Shown here one piece after another: positions 43,733-49,154 of a stretch of DNA of 49,154 nt (its first letter is position 1; every line of letters begins with the position of its first letter). The stretch spans positions 1-49,154 of the forward strand of contig MEGH01000029.1 in NCBI GenBank assembly GCA_001725415.1. Reading direction: 5' to 3'. Source of the stretch: Pseudonocardia sp. SCN 73-27. GTDB taxonomy: Bacteria > Actinomycetota > Actinomycetes > Mycobacteriales > Pseudonocardiaceae. Below the pieces are notes generated by a model that was not told the DNA's origin, did no database searches, and worked only from the letters and a program-made list of their open reading frames with translations. Position numbers and translations under genes: made by a program.

Positions 43733-44134
43733 ATGACGATCAGCGCGGACACACTCCGAGTCGTCGTTTCCGGCCGTCCCTCCCTCGCCCGCCCTGCGCA
43801 TGTCGAGACCGTGGCGCTTCCTGACGTCGAGCCCCTCGACATCTGGGAGCAGGAGGTCGTCGACCTGATCTTCGAGGAGATCGTCGAGGCGAACTTCGGG
43901 GACGAACGCCTCGTCCCGCCACGGCCACGGCCGGGCGCAGCGGCCAGACGGCGCCGACACGGCGACGAGCCGCGACGTGGCTGCGGGCCACGCCCGTCGG
44001 CGACGCGCCGTCCGCGGGTGCACGGGTACCTGTCGACGACCGGCGGTCGAGGACGCGGTCCTCCGGCACAGGATCTCGATGGCGCCCCGGACTTCGAGGG
44101 CGGTGTCGCGACGAGCATCGACCGAGGGAGGTGA
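43733..44134 (+). CDS. Hypothetical protein downstream of Hsp20
   Basis: 133 residues. The first 60 look like a real acidic helical protein (VALPDVEPLDIWEQEVVDLIFEEIVEANFG). The rest is Arg/Pro/Gly-rich and low in complexity, so a late frameshift or disordered tail is possible. ATG 43733 has GAGGTGAGG upstream and lies nine bases after the Hsp20 stop, so it is probably cotranscribed with it. Function unknown. Confidence 0.55.
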   Translation: MTISADTLRVVVSGRPSLARPAHVETVALPDVEPLDIWEQEVVDLIFEEIVEANFGDERLVPPRPRPGAAARRRRHGDEPRRGCGPRPSATRRPRVHGYLSTTGGRGRGPPAQDLDGAPDFEGGVATSIDRGR

Positions 44135-44177
44135 GTCGGCACCACACGAGATCGACGGACATCTTTCAGCCCTCACG

Positions 44178-44205
44178 AGGCCCGGCCGGTTCACCGGCCG
44201 GGCCT
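44178..44205. terminator. Intrinsic terminator-like hairpin
   Basis: A perfect 13-bp stem (AGGCCCGGCCGGT, 44178-44190, with its complement at 44193-44205) has a two-base loop and is followed by TCCCTCCC. It lies 43 bases after the hypothetical gene at 43733 and ahead of the next ribosome site, so it probably ends the Hsp20 transcript. Confidence 0.65.
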
Positions 44206-44231
44206 TCCCTCCCACGCGGAAGGAGCCGCAC

Positions 44232-44426
44232 ATGTCGCCCTACCCGGTCCGATCGCCATCGACGTCCCCACCCGACGGTCCGGCGTGGGCGACGCAGGCC
44301 GCAGTGCTCGCGGCGCTGTACGGCGACGACGATCCGGCCCACGAAGACGACCGCGACGAGAACCTGTCCGCGTGCGGACTTCCCGCCGAGCTCGTCGCAC
44401 TCCACGGAGGCGTCCCGCATGACTGA
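44232..44426 (+). CDS. Small hypothetical acidic protein
   Basis: 64 residues with no membrane helix: WATQAAVLAALYGDDDPAHE, DDRDENLSACGLPAELVALH. ATG 44232 is preceded by GGAAGGAG. Its stop overlaps the start of the next gene by eight bases, so the pair is coupled. No known family. Confidence 0.55.
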   Translation: MSPYPVRSPSTSPPDGPAWATQAAVLAALYGDDDPAHEDDRDENLSACGLPAELVALHGGVPHD

Positions 44427-44796
44427 GTTCGCCGGATCGATCGCGCCACCCGTGCGCGAACCGCGTCCACACGGCGTTGCGACGATGCTGCTGCCGCTGA
44501 GGCCGGTCGGCGACACCGGCGCGGCCCTGGCACAGGTCAAGGCGCGGCTGATCGCCGAGTTCGGCTCCGGCGCCTGCGCCGGGACGATCGACCAGGTCGT
44601 CGACGACTGCTGCCGCGACCTGTGCGGTGCGCCTCCGGGCGCGCTCCCCGAACTCGTCGAACGCCTTGCCCGACAACGGCTCCTCGAAGGTGCCGCGTGG
44701 CGGGAGCACGGGAGGCCGTGCCGCGGTTCGACCTCCGATCCCGTCATCGAGTTCCCTGGGGCACCACGCGGCGGGCGCGCGCCTGTCCCTGCGTAG
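44419..44796 (+). CDS. Hypothetical protein, possible three-helix-bundle dimerisation domain
   Basis: 125 residues. The central part (LAQVKARLIAEFGSGACAGTID, QVVDDCCRDLCGAPPGALPELVERLARQRL) is helical and resembles small actinobacterial proteins annotated with a three-helix-bundle dimerisation domain, often near stress genes. This similarity is from memory. The cysteines in DDCCRDLC are notable. ATG 44419 overlaps the preceding stop. Confidence 0.5.
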   Translation: MTEFAGSIAPPVREPRPHGVATMLLPLRPVGDTGAALAQVKARLIAEFGSGACAGTIDQVVDDCCRDLCGAPPGALPELVERLARQRLLEGAAWREHGRPCRGSTSDPVIEFPGAPRGGRAPVPA

Positions 44797-44914
44797 ACCA
44801 CGGCGCAAACGCTGCCCGAGGGAACTGCTCGATGCGCGCGCGGTCTACTCTGTCGCGCCGCGGCGACGGTCGTACGCCCCGTGTTCGTGACTCCAGAGTT
44901 CCGATGGTCAGAGA

Positions 44915-44959
44915 GGCGCCCCCGGCAGGATTCGAACCTGCGACACCCGCTTTAGGAGG
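44915..44959 (-). tRNA. 3' half of tRNA-Arg (anticodon CCT): attachment-site remnant
   Basis: On the minus strand 44959 to 44915 gives CCTCCTAAAG (anticodon loop), the variable region, the T-arm GCAGGTTCGAATCCTGC and the acceptor strand GGGGGCGCC. The 5' half (acceptor 5' strand and D-arm) is absent: beyond 44959 the sequence is unrelated. A 45-base 3' tRNA fragment is the typical scar left where a tRNA-targeting integrase has inserted an element. The intact tRNA should lie at the other end, beyond the right edge of this window. Confidence 0.85.
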
Positions 44960-45024
44960 TCTGCTGTCGGTTGTCTCAACGGTATTTAGCTGCATCTTTG
45001 TTGCCGACATGCTGCTCTGTGATA

Positions 45025-45073
45025 GCTCCATGACCACCATTCGCCTGCGTTTCGCTCCATGGATGGCTCCACG
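45025..45073 (+). repeat. Three short direct repeats next to the attachment site
   Basis: GCTCCATG (45025-45032), GCTCCATG (45054-45061) and GCTCCACG (45066-45073) lie within 120 bases of the tRNA fragment, in a stretch richer in A/T than its surroundings. Integrase arm-type or excisionase sites often look like this; the assignment is inference. The gap 44960-45207 holds no gene that I can support. Confidence 0.35.
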
Positions 45074-45207
45074 ATGCATCCTTGCTGATGGTGCGGGTCG
45101 TCGCGGTGGTTGGAGTTTCCGGGTTTCAGCCGTCGCTTGGAGTCGAGTGTTCGGTTGTGGGCCCTGGCGAGATGCTTCGCGCCGGTGGTGGCCCTAGCCT
45201 CGACGGC

Positions 45208-45546
45208 ATGACCGACCTCCTGACGGTGTCGACTGCGACCCCGAGCCGTGACGCCGCCCTCCGACTGGCCGAGTCCGCGATCACGGCGGGACTTGCTGCG
45301 GGGGGTCAAGTTTCGGGTCCAGTCGTCTCGTTCTTCTGGCACGCGGGTCAGTTCGGTCAGGGGGAGGAGTGGACGGTCTCACTCAAGACCACGTCGGCAC
45401 GTTACGACGAACTCGAGGCGCATCTCGTCGAGCACCATGAGTGGTCCAACCCAGAAGTGACGGCCGTCGCGCTCGCTCGAGTCTCAGCTCCGTACGGCGC
45501 CTGGGTCGAACGTGTCACTGCTCAGGAGGTCTCGCACGACGGCTAG
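45208..45546 (+). CDS. CutA-like (divalent ion tolerance family) protein
   Basis: 112 residues with the CutA1 pattern: LLTVSTATPSRDAALRLAESAITAGLAAGGQVSGPVVSFFWHAG, then EEWTVSLKTTSARYDELEAHLVEHHEW, PEVTAVALARVSAPYGAWV. CutA proteins are trimeric and have been linked to metal tolerance, though the true role is unclear. ATG 45208 has no ribosome site but a TAGCCT lies eight bases upstream, suggesting a leaderless mRNA. Its end overlaps the convergent regulator gene by 63 bases. First gene inside the putative integrated element. Confidence 0.7.
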   Translation: MTDLLTVSTATPSRDAALRLAESAITAGLAAGGQVSGPVVSFFWHAGQFGQGEEWTVSLKTTSARYDELEAHLVEHHEWSNPEVTAVALARVSAPYGAWVERVTAQEVSHDG

Positions 45547-46443
45547 GTCCTGATGCTTGCTGAGCCTGTTGGCGACGGCTGAGAGGCGCGCCTTCGGGCG
45601 GACGGACGCGACATTGCCCATTATTGCCAGGCCGGCCTGCACGACCGTTGTTGCCTGCTCAACTTCGCCGGCGTCTAGGTAGGACTCGGCCAACCATGAT
45701 GAGTAGAGCGCTTTGTCGCGAGCGTTCGCGTTGCTGAAGCCCGCCAGCGCCGTTTCCAGAATCGGCACCGCGCGCAACGGGCGCTGCAATTCGCTCCAGC
45801 AGCGCCCGCTCATGATCGCCAGCTCGGTCTCGTCGATCCATGCCGCGTAGTCGGGCGCCGCCTGGCTGTCCGGCTGGCCGAGTGATTCCTCTGCGAGGCC
45901 AAGGCATCGGGCCGCGGTCTCCGCGTCACCATCGAGCGCGAACGTCCACGCGGCGCGCGAGTACAGCAGCGCGCGAACCTGTGGGTGCACTCCAGGTAGT
46001 CCCGCTGCGTGGAGCGACTTCTCCGAAGCGAGTCGCGCTGGTCTCCCTAGCGTGATGCGTTGGTAGGCCGCGAATGCGAGGGCGTTTCCTGCCAGGCCGG
46101 CGTCGCGAATCTCGGTTGCGGCGGTGTGGCCCCGCTGAAAATGAGCCGTCGCCTGGTCGTGCCAACCGGCATCGAACGCGGCCCAGCCAGCTTGCTGCGA
46201 CTGCTCGGCGTGGAGCGCGATGAGGCGGCGGTTCACGCCGTCTCGGTTCGAGCCTTGCCGGAGGAGTTGCGCACTAAGATCCGCCTCGGCGGCATAGAGC
46301 CTGTACGTGTCGGCCCCACCGAGATGATTGTCGAGCTTCCGCAGCGTTACGAGCCGCTGGGTTAGCTCGTCCACGATGCCCGGTGTGCTCGTGTCGCTCC
46401 CGCTCGTCCCGAGGACCGCTGCGAGAAGTCCCGACGCGGCTAG

Positions 46444-47476
46444 GCCGTGTTTAGAAAGCCTGGGCGGCGAGTGCTCGTAGCCAGATGTTGATCGTGGCGA
46501 TGTGCATGGTGGCCTCGTAACGCAGGGCCAGCTTGTCGTACTGGGTGGCGAGCGCGCGGTGCTGTTTGAGCAGGTTGATCCCGCACTCGACCGCGTGACG
46601 CTGCCGGTGGATCTCCTCATCGAACACGGGTGGACGCCCACCGGCCGAGCCGCGCTTGAGCCGGTGGGCCTGCTGGTCGACCTTGACCGGGATCGTCGCG
46701 GCGATCTTCCGCTCGCGCAGGTAGGAGCGGTTGCCCCGCGACGAGTAGGCCTTGTCCGCGAGGACCCGGTCGGGGCGGGTGCGGGGGCGTCCTGGCCCGA
46801 GCCTGGGCACCCGCAGCGCGTTCAAGACCGGGATGAACTGCGGCGAGTCACCCCGATGACCTGCGGTGATCAGCGCGGCGAGCGGGCCGCGGCCCTGCTC
46901 ACAGGCCAGGTGGATCTTCGTGGTCCAGCCGCCGCGGGAGCGGCCCAGCCCGTGATCGGCGGGCTCGTCGCCGGGCGGCTCGACCTGCTCCTGCGGGCGG
47001 CGTCGGGCTCCGGCGGCGTGCTGGTGGGCGCGGTTGATCGTGGAGTCCACCGAGACGTCCCAGCGGATCAGCCCGCCCGCATCGGCCCAGGCCAGCAGCG
47101 TGGACCACACCAGAGCCCACACGTTCTGGCGCTGCCAGCGCCGGAACAGCGAGTAGATCGACTGCCAGTGCCCATAGCGGTCGGGCACGTCCCGCCACGG
47201 CGCACCAACCCGGGTGCGCCACCGGATCCCGTCGATCAGCTGGCGGTGGGGCCACTTCCGGGGCCGGCCGCGGCCCGTCGGGGCCGGGAGCAGCGGTTTG
47301 AGGATCCGCCACTGCCGGTCCGTCAGGTCCTTACGTGCTCCGATCGATAGGCTGCTCAACGGGGTCTCCGGGCGGGCGGTCTTCTTGGTCGTTGATCACC
47401 TACCGGAGACCTCACTCATGCCCGCGCACCGACACGCGCCCGCCGCGACCCGCCTCGCCGACTTCGTAAACAGCTC
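46444..47476 (-). mobile_element. IS5-family insertion sequence, 1033 bp, with CTAG target duplication
   Basis: The element is bounded by CTAG at 46440-46443 and 47477-47480. Its ends are imperfect inverted repeats: GCCGTGTTTAGAAAG inward from 46444 and GAGCTGTTTACGAAG inward from 47476, sharing TGTTTA and AAG. It holds one transposase gene. CTAG targets are known for the IS427-like group of the IS5 family. The restored host frame confirms both boundaries. Confidence 0.9.
46451..47359 (-). CDS. IS5-family DDE transposase
   Basis: 302 residues. The N-terminal domain is DLTDRQWRILKPLLP, GRPRKWPHRQLIDGIRWRTRVGAPWRDVP. The catalytic triad is visible as D in SVDSTINRAHQH, D in VLADKAYSSR and E in RHAVECGINLLKQHR. 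The start is TTG 47359 with GGAG upstream, as no ATG or GTG fits the conserved N-terminus. The frame is intact, so the element may still be active. Confidence 0.9.
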   Translation of the reverse strand: MSSLSIGARKDLTDRQWRILKPLLPAPTGRGRPRKWPHRQLIDGIRWRTRVGAPWRDVPDRYGHWQSIYSLFRRWQRQNVWALVWSTLLAWADAGGLIRWDVSVDSTINRAHQHAAGARRRPQEQVEPPGDEPADHGLGRSRGGWTTKIHLACEQGRGPLAALITAGHRGDSPQFIPVLNALRVPRLGPGRPRTRPDRVLADKAYSSRGNRSYLRERKIAATIPVKVDQQAHRLKRGSAGGRPPVFDEEIHRQRHAVECGINLLKQHRALATQYDKLALRYEATMHIATINIWLRALAAQAF

Positions 47477-48087
47477 CTAGGGCTGTGCCCGTCCGCAGGA
47501 AGTCGCGGCGTTGCACGTTCCCCTCATCGCCTTCCGTCGTGTCGAACGCATCATCGGTCGCTCGCGACGGTAGGACTGCGTCTCGGTCGGGGGGAGGGCA
47601 AGCGCCTGGCAAAACGGGCCGAGATGCGACCGATGCAGCATGGCCAGGACCGGGCAGAGGTGCGCCCAGTCCGCCGAGGAGGCGGCGGTAGACGGCTTGA
47701 GGTCGCGTGACTGCGCCACTCTCCCAGCGGCTGACGAGACGGGTGTCCAGGCGAGTCCCGCGGTCTTCGTTGCTCTCAAACGCGAGCCGCACGACCTGGT
47801 CCACGAGGTCCTGCTGCGACCAGTGCATGGTGGCTGAGCGCCATGCGCGGAGGCGATCACCCCAGCCTTCGGCCGAGCCCTCCGGAGCGGTCATGTGGTC
47901 GCCTCCGGAGGGACGGGTTTGCCGGGGGTCTGCCGTGTGCTGCCTGCTGTCTGACCTGTGTTGTTCCGCTTCGAGGCGGCACTGTCATCGGCATGATCAC
48001 CAGTGCACCACAGCCTCCATGGCTACGGAGGCGATCAAGACATATTCAGCCAGCTGCTCCGAATGCGAACGCGCAGAGTGACTGCAA

Positions 48088-48444
48088 TCAGGCGCGATTG
48101 TCGGCAGAGTCGAGCCGACGCTCGAGCGCGTCGAGGCGGCTCGCCACCAGCGCGAGCTCGTGTTTGACGGCGTCGAGCTCGCGCAAGATCGGATCTTTCG
48201 CATCGGCAGGGGTCCTGAGATCGCCCTCGAGGATCTCGGCGATCCGGCCAGGTGGCCAGCCGAGGGCTTCGGACACGGCGGTCAAGGTCCGGGGGCTGCG
48301 GCGCCGCGGCTTCAGGTTGTGTTGCAACTCCCGAACGGTCATGAGCGCCACGCCGGCGCGGGTCGCCAGCTCTGCCTGCGTTATGTCCATCTCGAGGAGT
48401 CGCGCCCTGATCGCGGCGGCGACGGCGTCCCAGTCCTTTGCCAT
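48088..48444 (-). CDS. XRE-family DNA-binding protein with coiled-coil tail
   Basis: 118 residues. The HTH is MDITQAELATRAGVALMTVRELQ, preceded by VAAAIRARLLE; then LGWPPGRIAEILEG. The C-terminal third (RELDAVKHELALVASRLDALERRL) is a short coiled coil that probably dimerises the protein. ATG 48444 follows GGAGGGCGC. It is divergent from the excisionase-like gene, as repressors of integrative elements usually are. The gap 47895-48087 contains no gene that I recognise. Confidence 0.85.
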   Translation of the reverse strand: MAKDWDAVAAAIRARLLEMDITQAELATRAGVALMTVRELQHNLKPRRRSPRTLTAVSEALGWPPGRIAEILEGDLRTPADAKDPILRELDAVKHELALVASRLDALERRLDSADNRA

Positions 48445-48477
48445 GCGCCCTCCAGGCTGCTGATTTCGGCGTTGAGG

Positions 48478-48553
48478 TTAGCCCCTGTCGCTCTCGAGCG
48501 GGCCAAACGCGCCCGGCGGCAGGCTTGGAGTATGAGACTAGTTTTAGGGCTAA
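48478..48553. promoter_or_regulatory. Possible paired operator between the XRE and excisionase-like genes
   Basis: TTAGCCC (48478-48484) and its inverted counterpart GGGCTAA (48547-48553) lie in the 153-base divergent gap. The second overlaps an AT-rich stretch (TTTTAGGGCTAATATTGG) likely to hold the -10 region of the rightward promoter. An inverted pair at this spacing would suit a dimeric XRE repressor. Inference only. Confidence 0.35.
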
Positions 48554-48597
48554 TATTGGCGCTACAGTTGGCGGCGCCCCGTTGGAGGAGGAGTTCG

Positions 48598-48831
48598 ATG
48601 GAACGAACCGACGACCAGAAGACCCGTCCGGGTCCGATGTTCTACAACGTGGAGGAGGTGGCCTGCATGCTCAAGATGTCGAGGATGACCCTGTATCGAG
48701 CGATCGCCGCGGGAGAGTTTCCCGCGGTCCGGGTCCGCGGCCGGCTCGCCGTTCCGGCGGAAGCGGTCGAGGCAATGATCAAGGCCGCGATGGCGCGTCA
48801 GACCGTCATCGATGCGGCGGGTTGGGCATGA
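48598..48831 (+). CDS. Excisionase-like helix-turn-helix protein
   Basis: 77 residues with a MerR-like HTH_17 domain: FYNVEEVACMLKMSRMTLYRAIAAGEFPAVRVRGRLAVPAEAVEAMI. Such proteins serve as excisionases (Xis) in actinomycete integrative elements, bending DNA next to the attachment site, but some act only as regulators. ATG 48598 has GGAGGAGGAG upstream. Its stop overlaps the next gene by four bases. No integrase gene is in the window. Confidence 0.75.
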   Translation: MERTDDQKTRPGPMFYNVEEVACMLKMSRMTLYRAIAAGEFPAVRVRGRLAVPAEAVEAMIKAAMARQTVIDAAGWA

Positions 48832-49064
48832 GCAGCGTGGGTGTGCTGATCCTGTTCGCGATCGTGGGTGCGGTGATCTGCGCGAAGTGCCGGGTCCCGG
48901 CCGGTGCGGTGATGTTCTCGCTGGTTGCGCTGGTGCTCTTCATCGCGACCCCGGCTGGTCAGGGGTTGCTGGAGGCGGTGTCGTCGTTCCTGTCGACCGT
49001 GGATGACCCGACCACGCCGGCGTTGACGCATCAGGCTCCGGCCGGTTCGGAGGCGGCTTCCTAA
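48828..49064 (+). CDS. Small membrane protein of the integrated element
   Basis: 78 residues: two membrane helices (VGVLILFAIVGAVICAKCRV, GAVMFSLVALVLFIATPAG) and a polar tail (LSTVDDPTTPALTHQAP). Similar small membrane proteins occur in the early operon of Streptomyces integrative elements, from memory, possibly with a role in transfer or spread. ATG 48828 is coupled to the excisionase-like gene. Confidence 0.65.
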   Translation: MSSVGVLILFAIVGAVICAKCRVPAGAVMFSLVALVLFIATPAGQGLLEAVSSFLSTVDDPTTPALTHQAPAGSEAAS

Positions 49065-49072
49065 TGCGGTTG

Positions 49073-49154
49073 TCAAGCGGCAGTGAGCCCCGTGGTTGGT
49101 GCGTGGAACTCGGTTCGGGTGCGCAGCATTGCGTGCAGAACGTTGATTCGGCGG
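49073..49154 (-). pseudogene. C-terminal end of a possible transposase, cut by the window edge
   Basis: The minus strand reads RRINVLHAMLRTRTEFHAPT, then TGLTAA and a stop at 49073. The RINVLHAMLR ending resembles the C-terminus of IS110-family transposases. Only 26 codons are inside the window, so the family and integrity of the gene cannot be judged. It comes nine bases after the small membrane-protein gene, probably marking another insertion in the element. Confidence 0.4.

Larger units (their letters stand above)
45484..47894 (-). pseudogene. HTH/TPR-type regulator interrupted by an insertion sequence
   Basis: The N-terminal part (47894 to 47481, ATG preceded by GGAGG) has an XRE-like DNA-binding region (WSQQDLVDQVV, RLVSRWESGAVTRPQAVYRRLL) and ends GNVQRRDFLRTGTAL. 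The C-terminal part (46443 to 45484) starts AASGLLAAVLGTS and continues with TPR-like repeats. Removing 46444-47476 plus one CTAG joins them in frame as RTGTALAASGLLAAVLGTS, giving a protein of 457 residues. This is the layout of actinobacterial tetratricopeptide transcriptional regulators common in mobile elements. As it stands the gene is broken. Its C-terminal end overlaps the CutA-like gene. Confidence 0.9.

Noticed and set aside
44915-44959. Complete functional tRNA-Arg gene
   Set aside because: The acceptor 5' strand, D-arm and 5' anticodon stem are missing, so it cannot fold into a tRNA.
44744-45079. Minus-strand open frame containing VAGSNPAGG
   Set aside because: This peptide is the classic false translation of a tRNA T-arm region. 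The frame crosses the tRNA-Arg fragment and has no start signal or homology.
46899-47312. Second-frame protein inside the IS5 element as a programmed frameshift product
   Set aside because: The main transposase frame is already complete with its DDE residues, and the second frame has no family similarity.

Overview
The window comes from a very GC-rich chromosome with strong G/C third-codon bias. Actinobacterial families recur: BTAD/AfsR-type regulators, DUF1707 proteins, AICE-like genes, and GTG starts with 4-nt ATGA/GTGA overlaps. A member of the Pseudonocardiaceae (for example Pseudonocardia) is likely, but that is inference because no rRNA or housekeeping marker is present. Most of the window is accessory metabolism and transport.

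Layout. 1-130: edge of an insertion-sequence-like element abutting a damaged palindromic repeat. 230-6160: DUF1269 membrane protein, a large BTAD-ATPase regulator, a PrsW-type protease and an acyl-CoA ligase. 6260-14623: a catabolic cluster with a palindromic FadR-type operator, sugar-type ABC permease, lipoprotein binding protein, FadR-type regulator and double ATPase, followed by a cyclic-amide hydrolase, an asparaginase-like amidase and a decarboxylating dehydrogenase. Together they suggest uptake of a cyclic imide or ureide, ring opening, deamidation, then oxidation of the resulting hydroxydiacid. 14671-16156: decayed regulator and FAD-oxidase remnants. 16164-20534: HTH regulator, GAF-LytTR regulator, acyl-CoA dehydrogenase and methyltransferase. 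20641-25347: a complete peptide/nickel-type ABC importer with a fused double ATPase. 25344-34921: MFS transporter, M23 lipoprotein, a duplicated DUF1707/small-membrane-protein pair (one copy broken), LysR plus tartrate/D-malate dehydrogenase, YihY and AI-2E membrane proteins, and a RibD-like reductase. 34981-40995: truncated aldo/keto reductase, HMG-CoA-lyase-like plus CaiB CoA-transferase operon, AraC regulator, epimerase, a second RibD-like reductase and small proteins. 41074-44796: two divergent small heat-shock-protein genes with related promoters, separated by remnants of a MerR-type regulator and a ferric-reductase-like protein. 44915-49154: the 3' half of tRNA-Arg, read as an attachment site, then what looks like an integrated element. 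It carries a CutA-like protein, an HTH/TPR regulator split by an IS5-type insertion, a phage-type repressor, an excisionase-like HTH protein, a small membrane protein and another transposase end.

The most unusual signal is a dispersed 40-bp, nearly perfect palindrome with three full copies (10950, 24133, 35139) and one half copy (94). One copy overlaps a stop codon, one lies in frame inside an ABC ATPase gene, one sits at the break point of a truncated reductase gene, and the half copy directly abuts an IS-like end. It behaves like a small mobile or recombinogenic repeat that is tolerated inside coding sequence. A second strong result is the IS5-type insertion at 46444-47476: deleting it with one CTAG copy restores a continuous reading frame.
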